This document shows, in pieces, positions 25,614 to 34,681 of a stretch of DNA of 64,000 nucleotides. Source of the DNA: Bacillota bacterium (GTDB lineage Bacteria > Bacillota > Clostridia > Acetivibrionales > DSM-1351); contig JAEWOH010000041.1 of assembly GCA_023460955.1 (NCBI GenBank), positions 62,001 to 126,000 of the forward strand, written 5' to 3'. Position numbers and translations under genes: made by a program. The first letter of the stretch is position 1. Every line of letters begins with the position of its first letter. Under the pieces are notes generated by a model, which had not been told where the DNA came from, ran no database searches, and worked only from the letters and a program-made list of their open reading frames with translations.

Positions 25614-27638
25614 ATGGAATATTATGTAGCAATTAATGGAAATGACCAAGCAAAAGGAACAGCTGAACAGCCCTTCCGTACAATATCACGCGCTGCTGCT
25701 CTTGCCATGGCCGGCGATACCGTAACCGTTCACGCAGGAATATACAGGGAGTGGGTTAATCCGGCTTATGGTGGAACTGAGGAGCACAGAATAATATACC
25801 GTTCAGCAGGAGACGGAGAAGTAGTAATCACCGGAGCTGAAAGGATTACTGACTGGAAGGATGAAGGAGATAATGTTTGGAGTACGGAAGTACTAAATTC
25901 AATTTTCTCAGTACGCAATCCTTACGAAGTTGAATTGAGCGGAGACTGGCTTTTTGACGGTTCCTTAACCGTTCATCTCGGCGATGTTTATTTGGATTGC
26001 AAATCGCTGTATGAATGCGAAAGTGTTGATAAGGTACGCAAGCCCGAGGTGTGGTCTGAAGCAAAATACTCAGAGGACTCACTCCTCAAATGGTATGCAG
26101 AAGCCGGTTCGGCAACAACAAAGATCTGGGCTAATTTCGGTGGAAAAGATCCCCGGAAGGAAAATGTGGAAATAAATGTCCGTCCTTATTGCTTCTGGCC
26201 TTCGAAGCCAGGGTTTAACTATATAACAGTGAGTGGCTTTACACTTCGACAAGCATCTCCACAATGGGCACCTCCCACTGACTATCAGGAAGGCTTGATC
26301 GGACCTCATTGGAGTAAGGGCTGGATTATTGAAAACAATATTATCAGTGAGTCTAAGAGTGTTGGTATCAGTTTGGGCACAGAGATTGGCACAGGCCACA
26401 CTAAGCATTCCGGCAAACATATAAAAGGCGGCACTCAGCGTGAACAGGAGGTAATTCTGCGCGCATTACACTCCGGCTGGCACAAGGATAGAGTAGGCAG
26501 CCACATTGTCAGAGGTAATGTCATCCATGATTGTGAACAGGCAGGCATTGTTGGACATATGGGTGGTGCCTTCAGCTGCATTTCGCAGAACCGTATTTAC
26601 AATATTCACCACAAAAGGCTCAGACATGGGGCTGAAGTTGCAGGAATAAAGCTGCATGCCTCGCTGGATACTCAAATCAGTGACAATATAATATATAGCT
26701 GTTATCGTGCCATTTGGCTTGACTGGCAGGCACAGGGCACCCGCATCAGCCGGAATGTATTTTTTGACAACCTGTCTGAGGACTTCTTCGTAGAGGTTTG
26801 TCATGGCCCGTATATGGCTGATCATAACCTGTTCTTATCTCCGATGAATTTCAGAAATATGGCGCAGGGAGGAGCCTTCGTCCATAATTTATTTGCGGGA
26901 AGGTTTGTGGTTCGTTCTGAGATTACCCGTACCACACCGTACCACTTCCCACATGAGACTGCAATGGCCGGATATTCCAATATTACCGGAGGCGACGACA
27001 GGTACTATAACAATATCTTTTTGAGAGATAATGATGCGAATAACGAACCTGTACCAATAACCTTCTTTGAGCATCTTCCGCTTAAACCAAGAGATGAAGT
27101 TGATGCTAATGGTAAGACAGTTATGGACGGAGTTCCGGACAATTCCATCTGCTATCTGCATCCTGTAGGCTTGGGTGGCTACAATGAACATCCTGATGTA
27201 AAGGATAAAAAATGGTGGGAATATACCAAAGAGGAACTGGTTAAGCTTGGGGATGCCGCAAAGCATTTCTTTATCGGAAATGCAGTTCTTCCGGTGGCTA
27301 TCAGCGGTAATTTATATCTTAACAGTGCGGTTCCAGGGACGCATGAACCCAATGCGAAGATATATCAGAGCAACGGCATTAAGGTGGAGGTATCACCTGC
27401 ACAGGGCAAGGTTAGTATTCAAATTACAGAGCCTGAATTGTTAAAGGGAGCGTCCCCAATGACGGTTACTACAGACTTGCTGGGAAATACCTATCACGCC
27501 GATATGAAGTATGAGGAGCCTGATGGTACCCCATACCGTTTTGATTCGGACTTTTTCGGGAATAAGAGACCGGATGCAAACGTTACAGCAGGGCCATTTG
27601 AATTGACAGAAGATAATGCTATAAAGTTTGAAATTTAG
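25614..27638 (+). CDS. Beta-xylosidase, glycoside hydrolase family 120
   Basis: A 674-residue right-handed beta-helix enzyme expected to release xylose from xylo-oligosaccharides. The whole protein follows the GH120 XylC pattern of Thermoanaerobacterium: YYVAINGNDQAKGTAEQPFR, AGDTVTVHAGIYREW, FNYITVSGFTLRQASPQWAP, GPHWSKGWIIENNII, RAIWLDWQAQGTRISRN and FFVEVCHGPYMADHN. The Asp in WLDW and the Glu in VEVCHGPY are candidate catalytic residues. There is no signal peptide, so it acts on imported oligosaccharides. ATG 25614 has AGGAGAGG upstream. It fits with the GH3 enzyme and arabinose genes 22-30 kb away. Confidence 0.85.
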   Translation: MEYYVAINGNDQAKGTAEQPFRTISRAAALAMAGDTVTVHAGIYREWVNPAYGGTEEHRIIYRSAGDGEVVITGAERITDWKDEGDNVWSTEVLNSIFSVRNPYEVELSGDWLFDGSLTVHLGDVYLDCKSLYECESVDKVRKPEVWSEAKYSEDSLLKWYAEAGSATTKIWANFGGKDPRKENVEINVRPYCFWPSKPGFNYITVSGFTLRQASPQWAPPTDYQEGLIGPHWSKGWIIENNIISESKSVGISLGTEIGTGHTKHSGKHIKGGTQREQEVILRALHSGWHKDRVGSHIVRGNVIHDCEQAGIVGHMGGAFSCISQNRIYNIHHKRLRHGAEVAGIKLHASLDTQISDNIIYSCYRAIWLDWQAQGTRISRNVFFDNLSEDFFVEVCHGPYMADHNLFLSPMNFRNMAQGGAFVHNLFAGRFVVRSEITRTTPYHFPHETAMAGYSNITGGDDRYYNNIFLRDNDANNEPVPITFFEHLPLKPRDEVDANGKTVMDGVPDNSICYLHPVGLGGYNEHPDVKDKKWWEYTKEELVKLGDAAKHFFIGNAVLPVAISGNLYLNSAVPGTHEPNAKIYQSNGIKVEVSPAQGKVSIQITEPELLKGASPMTVTTDLLGNTYHADMKYEEPDGTPYRFDSDFFGNKRPDANVTAGPFELTEDNAIKFEI

Positions 27639-27709
27639 TTTTTAAGACTGAAAGGCAGTAGGGCTATTAATATTGGAAATTTTGGCTTTTTTCAGTCTAT
27701 GATGAAAGA

Positions 27710-27770
27710 AATATCCCCCATTTCGATGATAGTGTATATGAGACTATTACCGGATGGGGGATATTTTATT
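27710..27770. terminator. Bidirectional terminator between GH120 and cooS
   Basis: AATATCCCCCAT (27710-27721) pairs perfectly with ATGGGGGATATT (27754-27765) across a 32-base loop, followed by TTATT. It lies between two converging genes and can serve both. Confidence 0.7.
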
Positions 27771-27822
27771 TATAAAATTTATTGGGCGATATAACTATAT
27801 CTGACATAAAATCTGCCTAAAA

Positions 27823-29736
27823 CTAGCTCAATCCCAGCCCTTTTCTCTTACTTATAATATGAGCTTCAATATTTTTAGCTACCTCAACAGGGTCATCGCC
27901 AAGGGCAACCTTACCACCGGTTAAACCTTCCACATCTTCTGTAAGAAGCTTTACAAGGTTAGGAGCACCGGTAACGAAGGGGGTTGGTGATAAATGAGTG
28001 TAGGCACCATAAGCTACTGCAAAAATACCGTCAATGGTAGCCTTCTGCTCCATCCATTCCGGCGCAGTTACAGCGATTGGCAGCTGGGGAACATCCACAT
28101 TAAGATGGTCTGCCAGGGCTGTAACCAGCATTGAAATTCTTCCGGTATCTGTACAGGTTCCAAAGCTTAATACAGGCGGTATTTTAAGCAAACCACAGAC
28201 GGCCTTAAGCCCCTCGCCTGCCATATCAGCTGCTTCCAGACTGCAGAGTCCCGCAACCTCAAGTCCGTGGTTACCGCAGCCACCTGCAACAACAAGGATA
28301 TCTCTCTTGATTAATTCCTTTGTAAGATTTACAGTATTCCAGTCGTGAGGGCCGTTTCTCAAGGTGGCACAGTTTGCAAGAGCAACCACGCCTTTGATTT
28401 TACCCTGAGCAATAACATCCACCAGAGGGTCAAGCTTGTTGCCCAGTGCACCAAGAACAGCTTCGGTTGAGAAGCCCGCGATTGCTTTCTGGACTCTTGC
28501 AGGTACATGGGGTTTAACATTGTTATGACGCTTCTTAAAGTTTTCTATACCAAGTTCAATCAGTCTCTCAGACATTTCATCAGCTTTCTTGGGATCATAG
28601 GGAATCCTCTCCTGAATTCTGGGAACGCCGATAATGGTACTGATTGAAACCAGGGCAACCTGATATTTTTCAGCATAGGAATCAATTGCAGGAGGTGAAC
28701 AGTTCTCTTCCATAGCGAGAACATCCACTGCTCCAGTGGCAAGCATTGGTTCAATGGCAAGCCAGTTTCCCATGAGCCCTACAAACACCTCGTCCATTGG
28801 GTATCTTTGCAGTAATTCCTGTCCGGTTTCTATAGAGCCTATTACCCTTATTCCTTTTGCACCGGCCGCTTTACCCTTTTCCTGATATTTTTGATCTCTC
28901 AATTTCTCGATAGTAAGAGCGCCTATCCAGGGCTGATGACCGTTAAAAACTATGTTGATATAATCTGGGTCAAAAATACCCAAATCAGTATTAACTTCAT
29001 GCGGAGTAGGCGTTCCGAATATTATGTCTTGTACCATTTCGAGACCAATCTGTGAATTGTATATGGTTGCCAGGCCCAAACGGAGGGCCTTTTTTGCAAG
29101 AGATACATAGTCACCGTCTACATTGGTCAGAGAACTTGCAACGCAGTTCTGCTCTTCATGTACAGTTCCAGCAGGGTAAAGGTTAAGGCTTCGCCACACC
29201 TCTTTTCTTTTTTGAGGTGCAAAGGCTTCCACCATTATATTTTTATCTTCAACGCCGATATGCTGCTGTGCCTCAAGAAGGTCTGCCAATTGTACAGCCA
29301 ACTTATTCACGTCCTGAGTATTGTCAATTCCAACCTTTTCACACATCCATCTAAGCTTATTTTCATCTTTAATCTTAAAAGGAGACTTCCCTTCTCCAAT
29401 GGACTTTAAGGTTCTAAAGGCTTCATAAGCATGATGGCTGTAAGTGCCGGCGCCCAAAGTATTTTGAATGAGCAGCTTTCTCATTGCATTAGCATCGGGT
29501 CCGATTCCGCAAACTCCTTTGTCAATTCCCTTAGCCACATTCCATCTGCAGGGACCGTGGGAGCACAGCTGGCAGCTTAAGCCCTCCAGACAGAACTTAC
29601 AGCGTATTTTTTCCTGCTGAGCATAGCGGTCGAATACGTTAGTCATTCCATCCTCTCGTATTCTTATAAGCATTTCTTCAACAGAGTCATGGTAGCTTAC
29701 ACGGCCTTCTGTTTTCTCGCGTATTGTCTCTGACAT
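27823..29736 (-). CDS. cooS: Anaerobic Ni-CODH catalytic subunit-like protein (CooS)
   Basis: A 637-residue protein of the CooS family, which interconverts CO and CO2 at a Ni-Fe-S C-cluster. The N-terminal cluster region KFCLEGLSCQLCSHGPCR is intact. C-cluster candidates seen are the His in FNGHQPWIG and Cys in EENCSPPA, LANCATLRNGP, VAGGCGNHG and SFGTCTDTGR. At the usual position of the fourth C-cluster Cys (GICCTGNE in classic CODH) this protein reads GSIETGQE. It therefore belongs to a divergent clade and CO activity is uncertain. No cooF, cooC or acetyl-CoA synthase gene is adjacent; the gene stands alone. Confidence 0.85.
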   Translation of the reverse strand: MSETIREKTEGRVSYHDSVEEMLIRIREDGMTNVFDRYAQQEKIRCKFCLEGLSCQLCSHGPCRWNVAKGIDKGVCGIGPDANAMRKLLIQNTLGAGTYSHHAYEAFRTLKSIGEGKSPFKIKDENKLRWMCEKVGIDNTQDVNKLAVQLADLLEAQQHIGVEDKNIMVEAFAPQKRKEVWRSLNLYPAGTVHEEQNCVASSLTNVDGDYVSLAKKALRLGLATIYNSQIGLEMVQDIIFGTPTPHEVNTDLGIFDPDYINIVFNGHQPWIGALTIEKLRDQKYQEKGKAAGAKGIRVIGSIETGQELLQRYPMDEVFVGLMGNWLAIEPMLATGAVDVLAMEENCSPPAIDSYAEKYQVALVSISTIIGVPRIQERIPYDPKKADEMSERLIELGIENFKKRHNNVKPHVPARVQKAIAGFSTEAVLGALGNKLDPLVDVIAQGKIKGVVALANCATLRNGPHDWNTVNLTKELIKRDILVVAGGCGNHGLEVAGLCSLEAADMAGEGLKAVCGLLKIPPVLSFGTCTDTGRISMLVTALADHLNVDVPQLPIAVTAPEWMEQKATIDGIFAVAYGAYTHLSPTPFVTGAPNLVKLLTEDVEGLTGGKVALGDDPVEVAKNIEAHIISKRKGLGLS

Positions 29737-29789
29737 TATTTACAATCCTTTCAATTTAATTTTCATAATAAAGTTAATCTTCAAAATAT

Positions 29790-29812
29790 AATATTACCTA
29801 TAATGTAATATT
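29790..29812 (-). promoter_or_regulatory. Palindrome upstream of cooS
   Basis: AATATTAC and GTAATATT form a perfect 8-bp inverted repeat with a 7-base spacer, about 55 bases before the cooS start codon. Position and symmetry suit a regulator operator, but AT-rich palindromes arise easily by chance. The rest of 29737-30048 holds a terminator for the next unit and no gene. Confidence 0.3.
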
Positions 29813-29959
29813 TATTAGTATTTGGTTGATTAAATGGATATCTTTTGGTTGCTTGGACAACTAGCTGAAGAGATAATTTGTGATTGTACAAAACTATTAA
29901 TCGTCGCTGCCACTCTCTCAGAAGGACAGTCAGGAACTACACTCTCTGCGACAGTACTT

Positions 29960-30002
29960 AAGGCCCTCCACATGTTAAATTAATTAACGGGGAAGGGCCT
30001 TT
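29960..30002 (-). terminator. Terminator of the glycosyltransferase operon
   Basis: AAGGCCCT and AGGGCCTT form a GC-rich 8-bp stem, extended by CC/GG with one bulge, enclosing the palindromic AT-rich loop GTTAAATTAATTAAC. It lies about 50 bases downstream of the last gene of the minus-strand operon. Confidence 0.55.
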
Positions 30003-30048
30003 GAACAGTTCCTATTTGGAGGATTAGAAGAATTGATCCATTACATGG

Positions 30049-31032
30049 TTATAATATATTCATCAGCTTTAAGTATTTCTCTACCACCAGTTCTTTGGAA
30101 AACTGCATAATAGGGTGTTCCCTCAAAGGTCTTTTCTCAATAATGTCTATCATTCCGTCCAGGTCATAGGGAGTGTAAAGGTTATCCTTGTGTACGAACT
30201 CAGGAAAGCACAGATTTCTGGGAGCAACAGGAATAAGGTTCAGATAAATAGCCTCCAGCATTGAATTAGGTAGCATGTCTGCAATAGAGGTTGTAACAGC
30301 AATAGAGGCTTTAGCAAGGTTTGTGTGATAAGTTTCTTTTTTCGTGTTGTGTATGAATTCAATACCTGAGTTATCCATTATTTTAAGAAGAGCGGCCAGT
30401 GTTGTACTCTGTTTTGCCAAGTCTTCTCTGGACTGACCGGATAGATGCTGGACTTTAAAGCCTTTTGCAACAAGCTTTCTGGATAGTTCTACTTCAAGAA
30501 TATGAAGCTTTTCTATGGTTAATCTTTGATTAAAAATTACCAGGTTATCTATTTTCTTAATGCTTTTATAGGGGTCATAAATACTATACTCTATGGGAAA
30601 TCCCGTGACCGTAACTCTGTCCTGTAATTCGGGATAGGCCTTGGTGATTACTTTGCTACACCAGTTTGATACTGCAAAAAGCCCATCATACTGATTTAGA
30701 CGGAATCTTTCATTGCACCAGCTTGAGGTCCCCCATAAATTTGCCGGCTCAAAAGGACTGGCCGTTGAGCCTACAACTATACCATACTTCAGTCCTGCTT
30801 TATCTTTTAGAATATCCATAGCTGGAGTTTGAGCCCACCCAAAGAACCAGATGTCATCCTTGGTGCTTATTATACTCTTGTAATATTCGAGGGGCGGATT
30901 GGCAGTATACCAATCATAGGGAGGGAGTTCTACATACTCTATTTGCCTTCTTTTGAGCTCGTTCCTTATAGCCCTTGTGAAGTTGCCTGTCCAGTTACCT
31001 TCATTATCTGTATATCCCATGAAGTAAAACAT
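30049..31032 (-). CDS. Glycosyltransferase-like protein (GT-B fold), paralogue 2
   Basis: A 327-residue soluble protein resembling GT-B glycosyltransferases of the GT4 type. The donor-site-like region near the C-terminus reads SIAVTTSIADMLPNSMLEAI, then LIPVAPRNLCFPEFV and DNLYTPYDLDGM, where family members place the sugar-nucleotide-binding Glu (LEAI). The linker VIFNQRLTIEKLHILEVE matches the adjacent paralogue (VAFNQRFDTDKLHTLEVY). No membrane segment. Its start codon overlaps the stop of the upstream gene (TAATG), so the two are translationally coupled. Acceptor and donor are unknown. Confidence 0.65.
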   Translation of the reverse strand: MFYFMGYTDNEGNWTGNFTRAIRNELKRRQIEYVELPPYDWYTANPPLEYYKSIISTKDDIWFFGWAQTPAMDILKDKAGLKYGIVVGSTASPFEPANLWGTSSWCNERFRLNQYDGLFAVSNWCSKVITKAYPELQDRVTVTGFPIEYSIYDPYKSIKKIDNLVIFNQRLTIEKLHILEVELSRKLVAKGFKVQHLSGQSREDLAKQSTTLAALLKIMDNSGIEFIHNTKKETYHTNLAKASIAVTTSIADMLPNSMLEAIYLNLIPVAPRNLCFPEFVHKDNLYTPYDLDGMIDIIEKRPLREHPIMQFSKELVVEKYLKLMNIL

Positions 31033-32021
31033 TATTTCACCCCCATACTATCCATATATATACCAAATACTTTTTCCGGGCTATATTTTTCTAGATCTAC
31101 AGCTGATTTATTGCTGTGTTCAATTATGTTTAACAATTGATCTATATTGTAGGGATTATAGAGATTTTTATTATCTATATATTCTTTGAAAGGGCCGTTT
31201 GCCGGAGCCACAGGAATGGATCCCAAAGCAGCTGCCTCCAGCATACATAACGACAGGGTATCAGCTATTGAGGTTGTCACTGTAAACTTAGCGCTGGCAA
31301 GGTTCCTGTAATAATCATCCTTGGAGTTTGTAACTATTACTTGAACACCCATTTTAACAGCTTCACTGAGAAGATTTCTTGCCTCTCTGTCCCATTGGAT
31401 TCTTTCGTAGTCATCCTTGGAGCAAAGACGCAGAATGCTATAGCCAGAATCAATTAATCTATCACAAATATATACCTCCAATGTGTGCAGCTTATCTGTA
31501 TCGAAACGCTGGTTAAAGGCTACGACTCTATCATCCTTCGGGATATTCTTAAATTTTTCAGCAAAACCTGAGTCGAATGGAAAGCCTGAAACAAAGGTTT
31601 TAGTGGCAAGACCCGGATAAGAGTTTTTTATTATTGATAAGGCGTACTCGGAGTTTACGAATAATCCATCATAATAATATAGAAGAGACTCTTCGAACAA
31701 CCTGTAACCGTGCAGTACTGCAGGCTCATATGATAGAGCCTCAAGGCCGTGGATGTGAGCGAATTTCCTGCCGGGCTTGTAAAATACTTTTTCTATCAAA
31801 GGGTTTTGAGCAAAAGCAAAAAGCCATATATCTTCATTGTTTGACTGTACTAAATTTATCCTTTCCAAGTTTGTTTTGGATAAATAGTCTTTCTCAAGTT
31901 GAATTTCTTGGAACTTAACTTTGTGATCATTAAAAATTTTTCTAATCTCAGTATTGTAGAGCAAATGGTAGCCTGATTGATTATCCTTTTCGAGAATCAG
32001 GTAAAGCATATTATATTTCAC
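31032..32021 (-). CDS. Glycosyltransferase-like protein (GT-B fold), paralogue 1
   Basis: A 329-residue paralogue of the protein encoded just downstream. Shared landmarks are DIWLFAFAQNP, YYYDGLFVNSEYALSIIKNS, VAFNQRFDTDKLHTLEVYIC, TVTTSIADTLSLCMLEAAAL, GSIPVAPANGPFKEYIDNKN and LYNPYNIDQLL. These suggest a tandem duplication within a GT-B family. It overlaps the epimerase gene by 11 bases and the second paralogue by one base, so the three form one operon. Probable job: adding sugars made via the epimerase product to a surface or secreted glycan (inference). Confidence 0.65.
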   Translation of the reverse strand: MKYNMLYLILEKDNQSGYHLLYNTEIRKIFNDHKVKFQEIQLEKDYLSKTNLERINLVQSNNEDIWLFAFAQNPLIEKVFYKPGRKFAHIHGLEALSYEPAVLHGYRLFEESLLYYYDGLFVNSEYALSIIKNSYPGLATKTFVSGFPFDSGFAEKFKNIPKDDRVVAFNQRFDTDKLHTLEVYICDRLIDSGYSILRLCSKDDYERIQWDREARNLLSEAVKMGVQVIVTNSKDDYYRNLASAKFTVTTSIADTLSLCMLEAAALGSIPVAPANGPFKEYIDNKNLYNPYNIDQLLNIIEHSNKSAVDLEKYSPEKVFGIYMDSMGVK

Positions 32022-32964
32022 CTCCAGCTTTTAAGAATGATATGATTTTCAGGAGGGCAGCCTCCAGTGAATATTTTGGATTATATCCAAGCTCACATAT
32101 CTTGCTGATGTCGGGCTTTCGCTGTCGGGTTTCTTCAAAGTTTTCGCCAAACACCTTTTTAAAGGGTAAAAATTCTATTTTTGAGGAAGAATTCGTAAGG
32201 CTGATTATCTTCTTAGCCAGTTCCAGTATGTTTATTTCTTCAGTTCCTCCAATATTGTAGATTTCTCCTTCTTTTCCTTTACTCATAACAATCTCAATAC
32301 CATCTGTTATATCGTCAATATATCCAAAGGTTCTTGTGTGAGAACCATCTCCATAAACATATATATTATCATTCTTGAGAGCACTGCAGACAAAGTTCGG
32401 AACAACCATTCCATAATATTTTGACTGGTTAGGCCCTATTACGTTAAATAATCTGCAAATTTTTACATTTGTATTGTGTTCTCTGAAATATGCAAGGCAT
32501 AAATGTTCCTCCGCAAGTTTCTCAACAGAGTACATCCAACTTGATTTTGTACTGCAGCCAAGAAGACTGTCGGTCTCTTCGTTTACCATACTGGACGTTA
32601 TTTTTCCATAGACTGCAGATGAAGAGGTGACAAGTACATTTTTGCCCAACTCTGTAGCGTATTTCAGTATATTGTCTGTACCTTGACAACTAACTCTTAA
32701 TCCATCAATGCCATTGGCCATTGCCAGCTTGACGCCTACAACTGCCGCAAGGTGAAGCACAGAATCACAATTTTCTACAAGAGCCTTAACTAATTCTTCA
32801 TTGTTTATAGTCCCCTTTATAACCTGGGCACCGGTATTGTTCAGCCTGCCTTCAGGGCTTGTATAGAAATTATCAAGCACTGTAACCTCATGTCCTTCTT
32901 TTAGTAACTTTAAGGTCATATTAGAACCAATAAACCCATTTCCACCGGTAATTAAATATTTCAA
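32011..32964 (-). CDS. NAD-dependent sugar-nucleotide epimerase/dehydratase
   Basis: A 317-residue extended SDR enzyme. The Rossmann start is MKYLITGGNGFIGSNMTLKL, with HLAAVVGVKLA, active-site Ser/Thr in LVTSSSAVYG, the catalytic YxxxK in SWMYSVEKLAEEH, and the substrate-binding VYGDGSHTRTFGYIDDITDG. It resembles UDP-glucose 4-epimerase and related sugar-nucleotide enzymes; exact chemistry cannot be told. First gene of a three-gene operon with two glycosyltransferase-like genes, to which it would supply a modified nucleotide sugar. Confidence 0.85.
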   Translation of the reverse strand: MKYLITGGNGFIGSNMTLKLLKEGHEVTVLDNFYTSPEGRLNNTGAQVIKGTINNEELVKALVENCDSVLHLAAVVGVKLAMANGIDGLRVSCQGTDNILKYATELGKNVLVTSSSAVYGKITSSMVNEETDSLLGCSTKSSWMYSVEKLAEEHLCLAYFREHNTNVKICRLFNVIGPNQSKYYGMVVPNFVCSALKNDNIYVYGDGSHTRTFGYIDDITDGIEIVMSKGKEGEIYNIGGTEEINILELAKKIISLTNSSSKIEFLPFKKVFGENFEETRQRKPDISKICELGYNPKYSLEAALLKIISFLKAGGEI

Positions 32965-33058
32965 AGTTCATAACCTCCATAATTATTCTAAAATCATAAT
33001 ATGAATGTAAACGATTTATGTTGATTAATGTTTTAAAATATTGTCGTTTATATAAAAA

Positions 33059-33091
33059 GTACTGAGACGGTTACGAAGACTGTCTCAGTAC
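33059..33091 (-). terminator. Intrinsic terminator after the GGAI-repeat gene
   Basis: A 10-bp perfect stem GTACTGAGAC/GTCTCAGTAC is followed on the minus strand by TTTTTATAT. It sits about 45 bases after the stop codon. Confidence 0.85.
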
Positions 33092-33134
33092 AGGTGCTTG
33101 CACTTATATTAACATACCTGATTTAGAAGCCATT

Positions 33135-34403
33135 TTACGACATTGTGCTGTTTGTAACAGTTACTGAACCTACTATAGCAGGTTGACTATTTCCGCTGAA
33201 AGTACTCTTGGTTACTGTGACTGTGTTAAAGCTGAAATTGGCTATTGCTCCTCCATTTAAGGCACTGTTTTCTGTGAAGGTACAATTTGATATAGTTGCA
33301 GTTCCGGGATTTAGATTTGCAAGTGCACCACCGCTGACAGCTGCAATGTTGAGGTTGAAAGTACTAAAAGTAATACTAATAGTTCCATCATTAGCTATGG
33401 CCCCACCATCTCCAGAGGCAATGTTTCCGGTAAAGGTGCATCTTAAAACGGTTGCTGTGCCATCACTTACGATAGCAGCCCCACTGCTTCCTGAACTATT
33501 ATTAGAGAATGTGCTGTTGGAAATATCAATTGTACCTGAAATAAAGTTGCCAATAGCACCTCCAAAATTGGAGGAATTTGTGGAAAACGTACAGTTTATT
33601 ATGGAGGTTCTGTTTGAAATATTAGCTACTGCTCCACTTGAAGCAGGAGTAGTATTCCCTGAAAAGTTACATCTTGTTAGTGTGGCGGTTCCTATATTTG
33701 CAATAGCTCCTCCATAGACGGAAGCTGTATTGCCGGAAAATAAAGTATTTGTGACATTAACAGTACCATCATTTACGATAGCTCCACCGTTGTTGTCAGC
33801 ACTGTTGTTAGAGAAGGTACTGTTTGTCACATTAACTGTACCACCAGAGAAGCTGCCAATAGCTCCTCCATAATTAGAACGGTTATTATCGAAGGAACTA
33901 TTGGAAATATTGACAGTACCCGCGAAGAAACAACATACAATAGTATTGGCAATAGCACCTCCGGAAGTTAAGGAGGTATTGTTGGAAAAGTTACATCTTG
34001 TAATATTTAAAACTGCACCTCTATTGTCGATAGCTCCGCCTGAATCTGAACTTGTTCCATTAACAAAGGTTATATCACTTATTGTTACGTTAGTTCTCCC
34101 GGAAATTATAAAAATACGGTCGCTGAACCCGCTGATTAATATACGGTCTCGACCAGGACCATTAATGGTTAGTGTTTTATTGATAGTTATTGGTCCGCTG
34201 AATAAAGTAATCGTTGCCGGAAGGATTGAATTACTGAAAACAATAGTGTCTCCTGGCGATGCTATACTAACAGCCTCTCGAAGAGAACCGGGGCCACTGT
34301 CTGAGGTGTTTGTAACCGTTATTGCTGAAGCCCGGGTCGAGCTTGTTTCAATATCAGGTTCCTCCACTTTAGCTGTTATATCATACTCTAAAACTTCAGA
34401 CAT
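33135..34403 (-). CDS. GGAI-repeat beta-helix protein (polymorphic membrane protein-like)
   Basis: A 422-residue protein made mostly of repeats of about 24-27 residues. Each has a GGAI-x-N motif (GGAIDN, GGAIAN, GGAIVN, GGALAN; about eleven copies) followed by a CxFxxN or STFSxN strand. This is the pattern of Chlamydia polymorphic outer membrane proteins and related beta-helices. The segment before the repeats, TNTSDSGPGSLREAVSIASP, is a common opener of such domains. No signal peptide or anchor is visible. GGAGAG (34411-34416) points to ATG 34403. The gene is monocistronic with its own terminator. Role unknown; a structural or adhesion role would require non-classical export. Confidence 0.75.
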   Translation of the reverse strand: MSEVLEYDITAKVEEPDIETSSTRASAITVTNTSDSGPGSLREAVSIASPGDTIVFSNSILPATITLFSGPITINKTLTINGPGRDRILISGFSDRIFIISGRTNVTISDITFVNGTSSDSGGAIDNRGAVLNITRCNFSNNTSLTSGGAIANTIVCCFFAGTVNISNSSFDNNRSNYGGAIGSFSGGTVNVTNSTFSNNSADNNGGAIVNDGTVNVTNTLFSGNTASVYGGAIANIGTATLTRCNFSGNTTPASSGAVANISNRTSIINCTFSTNSSNFGGAIGNFISGTIDISNSTFSNNSSGSSGAAIVSDGTATVLRCTFTGNIASGDGGAIANDGTISITFSTFNLNIAAVSGGALANLNPGTATISNCTFTENSALNGGAIANFSFNTVTVTKSTFSGNSQPAIVGSVTVTNSTMS

Positions 34404-34681
34404 AAAAAAACTCTCCTTTCTTAAAAACAGAAATTTATACAGAAAAAGCATTCAATGATGCCATGTTAACATAATATGAAATTAGTAGACATAATGTAAC
34501 CATTTCGAACAAAGAATCGTTTGAATTACTAGCTCTAACTGTGCTTGATTTGACATAAAATATGTTTGTAACAATTATAAACTGGTTTCATATAATGCTA
34601 ATGGCTAAATGTTTGGCTGGCTAATAGCAGAAGGAGCAGCCGGGTACATTTAAGACAACAAGCATGTAAGAGGAAAAAATT

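Noticed and set aside
33208..34458. Plus-strand reading frames opposite the GGAI-repeat gene
   Set aside because: They are mirror frames of a repetitive gene; the minus-strand protein has clear repeats, ribosome binding site and terminator.
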